This document shows positions 16,868-25,892 of a DNA stretch of 64,000 nt, one piece after another. This stretch comes from Mesorhizobium huakuii. GTDB lineage: Bacteria; Pseudomonadota; Alphaproteobacteria; Rhizobiales; Rhizobiaceae. Position 1 is the first letter of the stretch. Every line of letters begins with the position of its first letter. The notes under the pieces are model-generated. The model did no database searches, was not told the origin of the DNA, and worked only from the letters and a program-made list of their open reading frames with translations. A program made the translations under genes and the position numbers. The DNA lies in contig NZ_CP050296.1 of NCBI RefSeq assembly GCF_014189455.1, positions 4,398,001 to 4,462,000 of the forward strand, read 5' to 3'.

Positions 16868-19582
16868 CTATGACAGCAGTTCTTTAAAGATACCGCTCTC
16901 TGCCAGAAGTGTCTCGTGTGTTCCGTCTTCCACCAATTGACCCGAGTCGAAGACGATAACGCGATCGAACATCATCGCCATTGCCGGGTTCGTCACGGCC
17001 CACACGATTGCCGGTGAATGGCCGTCGCGTCTGGCTTCCTCGAGCACGTTTCGCAGCACCTTATCCTGCATGCGCTGGTCGAGCGCCGACAGCGGCCGGT
17101 TGAGAATGAGAAAATCAGGACGCTTGAGCAGGGCCCGGGCAACATCGAGCTTCTGTCGCTGTCCACCGGTCAGCCGCCTGCCGCCGGCGCCGACGTTGAA
17201 GTCCAGGCCGACATCCAGAAGCTCGGCATAAAGCCCCAGTTCGTCGAGAATGTCATAGACGATGGAGCGTATGCGGTCCGGCGCGTCGGGATGGTTGTTG
17301 CCCACACGCCCGAACAGGACATTGTCCATGACGGTGGCCGCGGCAATGTATTTGGCAGGATCATACCGTTCGACCGCATTCTGCAGCTCGGACGGCAGGT
17401 TTTCATAGAACCGGTTGCGTGCAGCGACGATCTGGCTCATCAACTCGTCGCTCAAAAGGCCGAAGCGGTGCCGGGGCTCGATATAGGCAAAGCTCAAGGT
17501 GACGATCATGGCTCGGTCGTTCTCCGAAACCGCCTCGTAGGGACGGTTCTTGAGCCGTTGCAGCAAGGTTTCGTAGGCAGGTATCTCCTCGGCGCTCATG
17601 AAGGCGAGCTGCTGGAAGAACTGGTGATCGGGCGGCAGGTCGGCAAACAGCTCGATCGCCTGTTCGGCGATCTCCATGCCCATTTCGTAGAACGTGCGGT
17701 CGAGGCCGGCTTGCCTCAGCACAGAAGCAAAATAGGGATTGGCCGCCAGGGCCCTGTCGGCGAGTTCGGGACCGGCGGCAGCGCCGAAGAGCAGGTTTTG
17801 GCCGATCGTTGCTTCTTTGTTGTAGGCGCCCGGTTCGAAAGGAGCCACCAGTCCGCTCAACCCTTCTTGTTCCAGCCGGGTTCGCAGCGCCACACGCAGT
17901 TCGACGATCCGTCTGGGAAGCTCCGTGTGGCGCGTGAGATCGGCCGAAGAGCGCAAGCCAAGATCCAGAATGTCGCGCGACAGAACAACCGCGTCGAGCA
18001 CCCGGCGCACGGCTTCAAAGAGGTCATGCGGGCCAGTGGCACCGGCGGAAGCATAGTCGATCCAGTCGCTGTGGATATCGAGATCCGTGTTGCCGGACCG
18101 GCGCGCCTCGTTGATGTTCCAGCGGCGCTGGTCTGCCGCGGCACCGTCATAAGTCACCGACGTCCGCGGCGCATGCTTCAACCCGTAGAGCAGGTTATCG
18201 CGGAGGCTTGCCTGGAACAGGAAAACGTCCGACGAGGCATAGGACATGCGCCGGCCGGTGACGGCTTCAGGGAGTTCAAGCAGGTCGTCGGGGCCTGAAG
18301 CGACCCTTCCGCTGTCCGGCCAGTTCAGGCGCGCGAAGGCTTCCGCAAGCGCCTCCGCTCCACCTGTTGCGGTGCTGACCAGCGCCACCGTCTCACCCGG
18401 CTTGATCTGCAGGGAGATACGGTCGAGGAGCATTGCACCGCCATCGTCTGCTATGGACAGACTGATCGCCGACAGCGGGTTGGTCATCGGTTCGGGATCG
18501 TCGACCGTCAGGGCTCCGATTCTCGGCGCAATGAGATCCTCAACGGTAAATTGTTCAACGACCTGCTGATATTTGACCTGGACATCTTGCCGTGCCTGAT
18601 CCCAATCGATCAGTTCCTTCATCGGTCCCGGCAGGTCCTTGTAGGCGCTGATCACGGCCACGAGCTGGCCGACGTCAAGCCGCCCCTGGATAACCAGATA
18701 GCCGCCGATCATGTAGAACAGGAAGGGCGTGACCTGCGCCAGAAAATTGTTGAGGAACTTTACCATGAATTTCCATTGGTAAAGATCGAAGCGGATCTTG
18801 AAGATGAGCCCGAGCCGGGCAGCTATGTCGGCGCGCTCGTAGTTTGATGTATCGTGGACGTGAACCGTGCCGATGCCGTCGACGATTTCGCCGACCCGGC
18901 CCGAAAGCGCGCGCGCCGTCAGCTGCCGTTCGCGCCCGAGCACGATCAACCGGCGCCGCATTCGCGGGATGAGCACGATCTGGATCGCCACGATGACGAG
19001 CGCTATCATCCCGAGCCAGACGTTCTGAACCATGATGAACAGCATCGCCGTCAGCGCCTGGCCGCCGAGCAGCACTGGCTGAAGGAAGGCATCGCCGATG
19101 AAGCCGCCCAGCGGCTCGACCTCGTCCTTCACCATGGTCGCCACTTCGGCGGATTTCACTCGCGTGAAGTAACTCGGCGGAAACCGCAGCACACGATCGA
19201 CCAGATCGAAGCGGATACGCCGCAGCATGCGCTCGCCGAGGCGGCCCTTGTAGGTGTTGATGTAGAGTTTGAACAGGCCGTTGATAACGACCAGCAACAG
19301 GAACACAAAGCTGAGGGCAAACAGCGTCTCCTTGCGGTCGAGCTGAAAACCGGAAAAGAACTGGACCTCTCCAACGAACGGAAGGTCATAGTGCAGCTTC
19401 AGGAATGGCCGGGTCGCGTCCGCTTGCTCGAAGCCGCGACCTTGGATCGGGCCGTTGACGATCAGCTTCGGCAGGTCGAAGGACATGAAATACGGGATCA
19501 TCGACAGCAAGACGATCAACACTATCCCGACCTGCTGCCTCTTGGTGTGTGTCCAGATATAGCGGGCTAGGCTGGGTTCCAT
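16868..19582 (-). CDS. ABC exporter-like protein with degenerate, expanded nucleotide-binding domain
   Basis: This 904-residue membrane protein starts with an exporter-type transmembrane domain of about 320 residues. It has a cytoplasmic coupling-type stretch (RFPPSYFTRVKSAEVATMV), as in HlyB/MsbA-like proteins. The nucleotide domain follows but is unusual. The Walker A position reads ALVSTATGGAEALAEAF with no GKS/T. The Walker B region reads FLILNRPLSALD, with Asn and Arg where Asp and Glu are expected. The His-switch area reads AIVWAVTNPAMA with no His. The signature LTGGQRQK and the D-loop survive. Between the Q-loop area and the signature lie about 350 extra residues. Within the domain, the motif near FLFQASLRDNLLYGL recurs as ATIGQNLLFGAA and ATVMDNVLFGRV. 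ATP hydrolysis is therefore unlikely by the classical mechanism. It is probably a sensor, scaffold or cNMP-linked regulator. Confidence 0.85.
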   Translation of the reverse strand: MEPSLARYIWTHTKRQQVGIVLIVLLSMIPYFMSFDLPKLIVNGPIQGRGFEQADATRPFLKLHYDLPFVGEVQFFSGFQLDRKETLFALSFVFLLLVVINGLFKLYINTYKGRLGERMLRRIRFDLVDRVLRFPPSYFTRVKSAEVATMVKDEVEPLGGFIGDAFLQPVLLGGQALTAMLFIMVQNVWLGMIALVIVAIQIVLIPRMRRRLIVLGRERQLTARALSGRVGEIVDGIGTVHVHDTSNYERADIAARLGLIFKIRFDLYQWKFMVKFLNNFLAQVTPFLFYMIGGYLVIQGRLDVGQLVAVISAYKDLPGPMKELIDWDQARQDVQVKYQQVVEQFTVEDLIAPRIGALTVDDPEPMTNPLSAISLSIADDGGAMLLDRISLQIKPGETVALVSTATGGAEALAEAFARLNWPDSGRVASGPDDLLELPEAVTGRRMSYASSDVFLFQASLRDNLLYGLKHAPRTSVTYDGAAADQRRWNINEARRSGNTDLDIHSDWIDYASAGATGPHDLFEAVRRVLDAVVLSRDILDLGLRSSADLTRHTELPRRIVELRVALRTRLEQEGLSGLVAPFEPGAYNKEATIGQNLLFGAAAGPELADRALAANPYFASVLRQAGLDRTFYEMGMEIAEQAIELFADLPPDHQFFQQLAFMSAEEIPAYETLLQRLKNRPYEAVSENDRAMIVTLSFAYIEPRHRFGLLSDELMSQIVAARNRFYENLPSELQNAVERYDPAKYIAAATVMDNVLFGRVGNNHPDAPDRIRSIVYDILDELGLYAELLDVGLDFNVGAGGRRLTGGQRQKLDVARALLKRPDFLILNRPLSALDQRMQDKVLRNVLEEARRDGHSPAIVWAVTNPAMAMMFDRVIVFDSGQLVEDGTHETLLAESGIFKELLS

Positions 19583-19741
19583 ATGCGACTGTGGGCCTTC
19601 AGTTTAAAGAACAAAAGTAAAAGCGCCGGCTGGCGAACGGCGCATCGGCAATCATCGCCGGCGACACGCTCGAAGCCTGCGAGGCGGCTTTGCGGGCAAG
19701 ATTGCGTTGTGTCGCCCGAAATCCCAACATACAAGGCGAAT

Positions 19742-20416
19742 ATGATGGATGTCACGCAACCACGCAATGTCGGCACGGACGGGCACGAGCAGGCCCTGGA
19801 CCTCACGCGGGGAATTGCCGCCTATGTCAACCATCCTCTCGTGGCAGGGCTGGCGCGCGTCATCGCCAAGCATCCAGAGGCCGATATCGCCAACGCCTTC
19901 AACCACAAGCAGGTCGCCTGCAAGATGTGGGCGCTCGACAAGCTGTTCGAAAGCAGCGGCGGCCGGTTCACGCGCATATGGGTCCTGGGTGGATGGTACG
20001 GCGTATTGCCGGCAATGCTTTTCAACGACGCCCGCTTCGACATCGCGGCGGTCGATAGCATCGATATCGATCCCGAAGTCGCGGCGGTCGCCCGGACCCT
20101 CAACCGGCAAGCCGGAGATCGCTTCCAGGCGCTGACGGCAGATATGTACGCGCTCGACTATGCGGCCGGCGGGGCTGACCTGATCGTCAATACGAGCTGC
20201 GAACATATAGCCGATCTCCCCGCCTGGCTTGCCCTGCTTCCGCGAGGCACGAATGTGCTGCTGCAATCGAACGATTATTTCAGCGAGCCGACGCACATCA
20301 ATTGCGTGGCTTCACTTGCAGCCTTCGAAGCCATGGCGGCGCTCCGCGAGGTGCGGTTCTCCGGCGAGCTGCCGACAAAAAAATATACGCGCTTCATGCT
20401 GATCGGGACTGTTTGA
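19742..20416 (+). CDS. SAM methyltransferase-like protein
   Basis: This 224-residue protein has the SAM-dependent Rossmann pattern: RIWVLGGWYGVLPAMLF takes the place of motif I, IAAVDSIDIDPEVAAVAR gives an acidic strand 2, LTADMYALDY fits motif II, and LIVNTSCEHIADL fits motif III/IV. The motif I glycine spacing is loose, so this is a divergent member with unknown substrate. The start is the ATG at 19742 (or the adjacent ATG at 19745), with AAGGCGA just upstream. An in-frame ATG at 19583 would add 53 basic, low-complexity residues. It is divergent from the ABC-like gene and convergent with the glycosyltransferase run, so it forms its own small unit. Confidence 0.75.
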   Translation: MMDVTQPRNVGTDGHEQALDLTRGIAAYVNHPLVAGLARVIAKHPEADIANAFNHKQVACKMWALDKLFESSGGRFTRIWVLGGWYGVLPAMLFNDARFDIAAVDSIDIDPEVAAVARTLNRQAGDRFQALTADMYALDYAAGGADLIVNTSCEHIADLPAWLALLPRGTNVLLQSNDYFSEPTHINCVASLAAFEAMAALREVRFSGELPTKKYTRFMLIGTV

Positions 20417-20487
20417 TGCATTTCGCCCAAAAGTGCGCAGCGGTTTTGGGACAACGCCACAAACCAAGGATTTGAAGCGCGTCGCAC
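20417..20487. repeat. Rhizobial-type dispersed palindromic repeat, possible terminator
   Basis: Just after the methyltransferase stop, CCCAAAA (20426-20432) pairs perfectly with TTTTGGG (20444-20450) around GTGCGCAGCGG. About 25 bases further on lies AAGCGCGTCGCAC. This arrangement (palindrome around GCGCAGCGGTTTTGGG, then a CGACGCGC block on the other strand) matches from memory a very common Rhizobiales intergenic repeat. It lies between convergent genes and could end transcription from both sides. Family assignment is from recall and was not searched. Confidence 0.5.
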
Positions 20488-20523
20488 CTGCCGGACACGA
20501 TGTGCGTGAAAGCCGATGAACCG

Positions 20524-21717
20524 TTAGGAATCGCCTGTTTGATCCTGCGCCCGTCCCAAACCGGCCCCCATTTCCAGGGACCATGTTCGATACCGCTCGC
20601 GCAGGATTTGCGCCGAGTGATGCGCGCCTTCCAGGTCGAGACGATGCGCGGATGGCATCGGTCCCGCAAGCGCCTGTTCGATCGCTCGCGCCAAGCCCTC
20701 AGGCGTCAGGTCGTTTTCCGTCAGCACCGTTGCAAGACCGAGTTCTTCGAGCATCAGGGCGCGAACCGTCTGTTCGGTTTCGCCGCCGGCTGCGAATGGA
20801 ACGAGCAGCGAGCGACAACCCGCGCGCAGGACATCGCAGACCGTGTTGTAACCTGCCTGCGAGACCGACAGGCGGGCGCCGGTCAGCAGGCTGGCGAAAT
20901 CCTCGCGGAACCGGAAGATGGACAGGCCCGGCGTGGCATCGCGTGAGATCGCGTCAAACTCGTCTTTCGGCAGGTTTGGGCCGGTGATCAAACACCATTT
21001 CCAACCGTTGTCGGCCTTCCGCGCCGCAGTGATGGTGGCGTTGACAAGGCTCTTTCCGGCAGCCCCGCCGCCAACCGACACCAGAACGTCGAAGCGCTCG
21101 GAGGCCGCGGGCGGTGGCGGTGCGGCAACGAGCCCTGTGTAGATGACCTCGGCCCTGATCGCCCCAGCCAGTGGAAATGTCTTGTCGATGGTTGCGAAAG
21201 CCGGATCGCCGTGGACTATGACAAGGTCGAAATGCCTGTTGATGAGATCGACCGTTTCCTCGTTTCGGCCCGGCTTGACGCGCTCCTGAAGGATATCGCG
21301 GACCGACGTCGCCAGCAGCGGCCTGGGCGATGTCGCCTCGATGGCCTCGATCAGGGGCAAGAGTTCGAAACGCATCTGCCGGCGTCCAAATGGAAACGCC
21401 TCGATGATGACGATATCCGGCCTGCAATCGCGGAATGCCTGCAGCAGCATCCCTGAACGCAATGTCTTGAAATCATCGTCGACGGGTCTGCCCTTTAGGT
21501 CGACCAGTCCGGAAAATCCTTCATCGCCGGAGGTGACAGGCGGCAGGGCTACAGATTTTACCCCCGGTCCCGGAAACCCCGCGATCGGCGCTCCGCCGGT
21601 CACGACGGTGACGTCGAACCCGTTATCGACCAGAGCCGCCGCAACGCGGCTGGCGCGCGCGAGATGGCCGATGCCGAGCAGGTGCTGGACATAGAAGAAA
21701 GCGCGCAACTGCTTCAT
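20524..21717 (-). CDS. MurG-like glycosyltransferase (GT28-type)
   Basis: This 397-residue GT-B enzyme has an N-terminal glycine/His motif (FYVQHLLGIGHLARASRVAA) typical of the MurG/UDP-GlcNAc transferase group. The linker leads to a second Rossmann domain with VLVSVGGGAAGKSLV. The donor-site region reads SVSQAGYNTVCDVLRAGCRS and then LVPFAAGGETEQTVRA. It should transfer a sugar from a nucleotide donor to an acceptor on the inner membrane or in the cytosol; neither substrate can be named. The ATG at 21717 overlaps the stop of the preceding GT4 gene (ATGA); a GTG five codons upstream is less likely. It is the last gene of a three-gene glycosyltransferase operon. Confidence 0.87.
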   Translation of the reverse strand: MKQLRAFFYVQHLLGIGHLARASRVAAALVDNGFDVTVVTGGAPIAGFPGPGVKSVALPPVTSGDEGFSGLVDLKGRPVDDDFKTLRSGMLLQAFRDCRPDIVIIEAFPFGRRQMRFELLPLIEAIEATSPRPLLATSVRDILQERVKPGRNEETVDLINRHFDLVIVHGDPAFATIDKTFPLAGAIRAEVIYTGLVAAPPPPAASERFDVLVSVGGGAAGKSLVNATITAARKADNGWKWCLITGPNLPKDEFDAISRDATPGLSIFRFREDFASLLTGARLSVSQAGYNTVCDVLRAGCRSLLVPFAAGGETEQTVRALMLEELGLATVLTENDLTPEGLARAIEQALAGPMPSAHRLDLEGAHHSAQILRERYRTWSLEMGAGLGRAQDQTGDS

Positions 21718-22958
21718 TCGGCAGCCCGCCACTCCTGCTGGAACAGTTGCTTGAGCTGTCCAATGCTTGCCACATGATCGAAATTGCTTCGCACGCGCCG
21801 CTCCGCGGCATCGCCGAGGCGGGCGCGCAGCATGGGATCACGGATCAGGCGCTCCAGCGCCTGTGCGAGCGCAATCGGGTTTTCCGTCGGAACCAGCAGC
21901 CCGGTTTCCTCAGGCGACAAAAGCTCCGGCACGCCGGAAATATCGGTCGACACGCAGGCAAGCCGCTGGCTGGCCGCCTCCACCAGAACATTCGGCAGGC
22001 CGTCCCGGTCGCCATTGGCGGTGATTCTGCAGGCCAGGGCGAAAATGTCGGCGCCTCGGTAGTGCTCAAGCACCTCCTTTTGCGCAAGCGCGCCTTTCCA
22101 GGAGACGCGGCCATCCAGTCCGAGCTTTCGCGCCAGCGCCTTGAGCCGTTCCAGTTCCTCGCCGCCGCCGACATGCTCGAAACGCCACGCCAAATCACCA
22201 GGCAAGAGGGCAAGGGCCTCCAGCAACGTATCGTAGCCTTTCTTTGCAACGGCGCGCCCGACACTCAAAACGACAACCGGTTCGCCGGGCGCCGAGCCGT
22301 CATGCTGTTTTCGCGCCTCGCCAAAACTGCCGAAGCGATCAAGGTCGAGCCCATGATAGCTCAGATGCACAGGCGAATTGCCGTTGGCGAGTGCTTTCAG
22401 ACGGTCGAAGCCGGTTTTCGTGCAAGTGACCGTCCAGCGCGCCGAGGAAAGCTTGCCGGCCAGATCCCAGTCCGCCGAAGTCCAGATGTCCTTGGCATGG
22501 GCCGAGCAACTCCAGGGCAGGCCACGAAGCTGGCTGGCATAGCGCGTCACCGATGCCGGCGTGTGCGCGAAATGTGCATGCAACCATCCCGCGTCTTCAG
22601 GCCATTCGGCCGCCAGCACGAGCGCTTGCCCGAAGCGGCGCACGCGATTGCGCGTAAAGTCGCGGGGTAAATCGGCAGCCAGCGATCCGAGCGCGCGCCA
22701 GAAGCCCGGCCGCGGCAGACAAGCAAACAGCGAGCGAGCCACGCGCAGCGGCTCCTGATGCAGATATTCCGGCAGATAATGGACGGGCGCTTTGATCTCG
22801 TCATGCACGGGGTGGCGTTTTGCGTCGGTCGGCCGCCTGAGCGCGACGAGTATCAGGTCGAACCCCGCACGCTCCAGACCGAGCAGTTCCTGCGCGATGA
22901 AGGTTTCCGACAGCCGCGGATAGCCCTTCAGAACCACGACGATCTTGCGATGTTGCAA
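21714..22958 (-). CDS. Glycosyltransferase family 4 (WcaL/colanic-acid type)
   Basis: This 414-residue GT-B glycosyltransferase opens with VLKGYPRLSETFIAQEL, the motif of the colanic-acid/exopolysaccharide GT4 branch. The C-terminal domain has VVLSVGRAVAKKGYDTLLEA, then WKGALAQKEVLEHY, and a donor-site Glu region (GDRDGLPNVLVEAASQRLAC) ending in GLLVPTENP. The start appears to be a TTG at 22958, one base after the stop of the upstream MurG-like gene; no ATG lies between that stop and the first conserved motif. It is coupled to the following gene by a four-base overlap. It probably adds one sugar to the same glycan as its neighbours. Confidence 0.88.
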   Translation of the reverse strand: MQHRKIVVVLKGYPRLSETFIAQELLGLERAGFDLILVALRRPTDAKRHPVHDEIKAPVHYLPEYLHQEPLRVARSLFACLPRPGFWRALGSLAADLPRDFTRNRVRRFGQALVLAAEWPEDAGWLHAHFAHTPASVTRYASQLRGLPWSCSAHAKDIWTSADWDLAGKLSSARWTVTCTKTGFDRLKALANGNSPVHLSYHGLDLDRFGSFGEARKQHDGSAPGEPVVVLSVGRAVAKKGYDTLLEALALLPGDLAWRFEHVGGGEELERLKALARKLGLDGRVSWKGALAQKEVLEHYRGADIFALACRITANGDRDGLPNVLVEAASQRLACVSTDISGVPELLSPEETGLLVPTENPIALAQALERLIRDPMLRARLGDAAERRVRSNFDHVASIGQLKQLFQQEWRAAE

Positions 22959-22959
22959 C

Positions 22960-24174
22960 TCAGTTCATGCCTTCAATGACCGACAGGTGATGGCCGGCCC
23001 GCCGGTCGAGCAGTTCCGCGACGATTTCGGAAATATGAGGCAGCCCTTCCAGCGTCAGATGCGGATTGCTCTGCGATGGGCGGGGCCGGTCCGACAGCAC
23101 CTTCAGTGCATCGGCAAACCGCTGGGAATCCTTGGCTTCTTCCGGCAAAAGCATCTCGACGAGGCCGAGTTCGGCGGCGCGCCGAGCGCGGATCAGTTGT
23201 TCCTCGCGGGGCGTGACGCGCGGCACGATCAGCGCCGGCTTGTCGAAAGACAGTATCTCGCAATAGGTGTTGTAGCCGCCCATCGCCACCACCGCCTTGG
23301 CGCCGGCAATCAGGTCTTCCATGCGGTTGTCGAACTCGATGATCTTGACGTAGGGGATCTTGGCCCCCTTCTTGAGCAGCTTGTTGCGCTTGCGCGCCGG
23401 CATATAAGGCCCAAGCACGATCAGCGCCCTGTGCTGCAATTGCGGATCCTGCTGATAGGCGTCGATGACATCGTGGATGAGTTCGGCGCCGTCACCGCCA
23501 CCACCAGTGGTAACGAGGATATAGTCGCCCTCGGGCCGGTGGCCGGGCAACTCGTTCCGCTGCAGGCTCCGTTGCAGGAACCCGAGGAACCTCATCTTTG
23601 CCCTGACAGCCGGCGGCACATCCAGGCCGGTCAACGGATCGTAGAAATCCGGCGGGCCATAGACCCAGACCTTGTCGTAAAACAGGCCTATCTTGCGCAT
23701 CACATCCCTGCGTGCCCACTCTGCTTCGAGCAGATGCGGCGCGTCCATCACCTCGCGCAGGCCAAGCACGAGCGTGGTGCCCCGCGTCTTGAGGTAGGAC
23801 AGCGTGTCCTCAATCTCGCCGCGCAAGCCGAGCGGTTCCTTGTCGACGATGAAGATATCCGGGCGGAAGGTCTCGGCTGTGTGGCGGATGATCGACTGGC
23901 GCATCCTTAGCGTCTCATGCAGATCGATATCCTTTTCAAGCGAGGTGTATTCGCCGTTCCGCAACTTGATGACGCTGGGGATTTTCACGAAGTCGACACG
24001 GGCGCGGTAGTCGAAGGCGCCGGCGATGGTCGCACCCGAAATGATAAGCACCTGAAGTCCGCGGAAATCCTCGACCAGCGAATGCGCGATCGTCCGGCAG
24101 CGCTGCAAGTGGCCGAGCCCGAACGTGTCGTGGCTGTACATCAGAATTCGAGCGTCTTGTGCGTGCTGGGTCAT
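22960..24174 (-). CDS. MurG-like glycosyltransferase (GT28-type)
   Basis: This 404-residue GT-B protein is a paralogue in style of the 20524-21717 protein. MYSHDTFGLGHLQRCRTIAH is the N-terminal acceptor-side loop. The middle has YILVTTGGGGDGAELIHD, and the C-terminal donor site reads AVVAMGGYNTYCEILSFDKP followed by LIVPRVTPREEQLIRA. These motifs fit UDP-sugar transferases related to MurG, but the length and body differ from true MurG, so a role in peptidoglycan is unlikely. It is the first gene of the three-gene minus-strand operon ending at 20524. The 660-base region upstream should contain the operon promoter. Confidence 0.87.
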   Translation of the reverse strand: MTQHAQDARILMYSHDTFGLGHLQRCRTIAHSLVEDFRGLQVLIISGATIAGAFDYRARVDFVKIPSVIKLRNGEYTSLEKDIDLHETLRMRQSIIRHTAETFRPDIFIVDKEPLGLRGEIEDTLSYLKTRGTTLVLGLREVMDAPHLLEAEWARRDVMRKIGLFYDKVWVYGPPDFYDPLTGLDVPPAVRAKMRFLGFLQRSLQRNELPGHRPEGDYILVTTGGGGDGAELIHDVIDAYQQDPQLQHRALIVLGPYMPARKRNKLLKKGAKIPYVKIIEFDNRMEDLIAGAKAVVAMGGYNTYCEILSFDKPALIVPRVTPREEQLIRARRAAELGLVEMLLPEEAKDSQRFADALKVLSDRPRPSQSNPHLTLEGLPHISEIVAELLDRRAGHHLSVIEGMN

Positions 24175-24833
24175 TAGTGAACGTCTTTTAGAACTCTCGC
24201 TTTGAGGGTCGTGGGCGACCCCGCAGGCTTGGAAACCACCCTCGCGGGCCTACCGACCTGTTTTGAAACATCAGGCCGCAATTTCAAGTTGTACAACCAA
24301 ACGGTCCAAGGGTGACGCTCTTCCTGATAGTGCCTTCAAGCTGATCGTCGTCCGCTATACGACGTTCGACAATGTCGTCCAAGCTTATTAATCACTTCAA
24401 AGGTCAGGCTATTCGCGCCGCCGCGACAAAGCGCCTCGTTACTGAAAGTGGCGCCGGGCGTCGCACGGCGCATATTGCTTAGACCTCACTTCGCGCGCGA
24501 TTGCTCTCGGTCCTGGGAGACCAAAGGTGCTGCCCGTCAATCTCTTGACGGTCGGTCTGACTATGATTCACCCACCGGAACTGAGCCATCTATCGCCCAA
24601 GCTAGCCGGAAACTCGGCAGGAATCGAGAGGATGCCGGCGCTCACGACACACAGCCTGCGGCAGGTGTGTGTGCGACACCGGCTGCCTGTCGATCTCTAG
24701 GGCTTCTGACTGGCGCCTTGGCCGGGGCGGTGACGGTACTTTTCGAGAAGGCCTGAGCGCGTCATCACAATGTCGCGAGCCGCAAAAAATCGCTCGATTG
24801 GTCCCGACAGTTGGTGAAGCCGCCTGCGGCGGT
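24175..24833. other. 659-base stretch without a supported gene
   Basis: The left end should hold the promoter of the glycosyltransferase operon. A plus-strand frame at 24448-24756 exists, but its composition and lack of any motif or ribosome site make it unconvincing. The base composition is less GC-rich at 24240-24420 (for example AAGCTTATTAATCACTTCAA), unlike the flanking coding DNA. No tRNA, repeat or strong hairpin was found. It may be eroded coding DNA next to the decayed WD40 gene. Confidence 0.35.
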
Positions 24834-25007
24834 CTAGTTGGTCTTCAGCCTGCCGACGCGGTTTTCGGCGATCCAGCGGGCGGCCAGCACCAGTGCGCCC
24901 ATGCTGAAATCCTTGCCATGCTTGGCCACCATTTCTTCCGACAATTCGGCCAGCCGTTCGAAAATTTCGTCCTTGCTCTTGTCCTCTGGGGTGAGTTCGG
25001 TCTGCAT
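24834..25007 (-). CDS. Small conserved-looking protein, 57 residues, function unknown
   Basis: A 57-codon frame begins at ATG 25007 behind a perfect AGGAGGA Shine-Dalgarno with about 5 bases of spacing, which is the best argument that it is real. The protein is mostly helical: an acidic N-terminal half (TPEDKSKDEIFERLAELSEE), then VAKHGKDFSMGALVLAARWI and a short basic tail. No domain is recognised, and no signal or membrane span is present. It lies 31 bases after the stop of the decayed WD40 gene on the same strand and may once have been its operon partner. Confidence 0.65.
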   Translation of the reverse strand: MQTELTPEDKSKDEIFERLAELSEEMVAKHGKDFSMGALVLAARWIAENRVGRLKTN

Positions 25008-25038
25008 TTTATCCTCCTGTATCAGCGGACAGCGTCCG

Positions 25039-25663
25039 CTATTTGAACATCTGCGCGGGAAAAGTGACGATTGCGGCCGTGCCATCGACAGACCCCATCG
25101 CCAGGTGCCGTCCGTCGCCGGACCAGGCGAGAGCCGTGACCGCGCTGCCCAGGGGCCTGACCAGGAGTTCGTCCCGCGCGCCGATCTGGGCGATGGTGAT
25201 CCGGCCGTTGGCGTAGCCCGCGGCAATCAGCCTCTTTTCCGGGTGCGCCGCCACCGCCTCGACCAGAACCAGCCCGGCGCGGCCCGTCTCCAAGGCACCC
25301 GAGGTTTCGCCGTCAAATGGCGGGGCGGTCATCGACCAGCCGGCGATCCGGAAGGCGCCCGAGGCAAACAGCGCATTCGCCGGCTGGCTCCAGCACACGG
25401 TGCGGACCGGGCGATGGAAACCCGGCGACGATGTCGGCGCGGCCATCGGCGAGGCTGACCAGCGCAAAGCCGCCGGCTTCGAGCCCGCAGGCCAGCCACG
25501 TGCCGTCTCTACTCCAGCGGATCGACACCGGGCGGGCTGAAAGGGGGATGTCACGGATCAAGGCCGCGTCGTCGTCGACCGCCCAGACCGACAGCCCTTC
25601 ATCAAGACCGAAGGCAAGTCGCCGCCCGCCTGGCGCACGAGGCTGCCTGCCGTACCCTTCTGC
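25039..25663 (-). pseudogene. WD40-repeat protein remnant, N-terminally truncated and frameshifted
   Basis: Two overlapping minus-strand frames carry successive WD40-like blades. The first (25663 to about 25411) includes GGRRLAFGLDEGLSVWAVDD, then SIRWSRDGTWLACGLEAGGF. The second (about 25410 to 25039) includes VRTVCWSQPANALFASGAF, then VAAHPEKRLIAAGYANGRI and ALAWSGDGRHLAMGSVDGTA. Deleting one G from the GGG at 25409-25411 (plus strand) joins them. The upstream frame is closed by a stop at 25664-25666 with no start codon before the first blade, so roughly the first 100 or more residues of a normal WD40 protein are missing. The gene is therefore broken in two ways, and the missing 5' end may mark a rearrangement point. 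Confidence 0.7.
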
Positions 25664-25892
25664 TCAAAAAATTGTGCTTCGGAGCCGGACGCCGGGGCGG
25701 TTCGACACTCATTGCGGACGGTTCGGCTCTGAGGTAGTTTACACATCCGGATGAGGAAGGTGCCTGCTGCCGCGACGGTTTTTCGGTCTTTTTCCGTTCC
25801 TGTCGCGGCGGATTGTGAGTTCTTCAACAGACCTTGATACCGCAATCTGGGGAGCTTGTGGTCGTCAGGTCGCGGCGGTTGAGGCAGTTGCC

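Noticed and set aside
24448..24756. A 102-codon plus-strand frame in the gene-poor stretch
   Set aside because: It has no ribosome site, motif or codon pattern like its neighbours.
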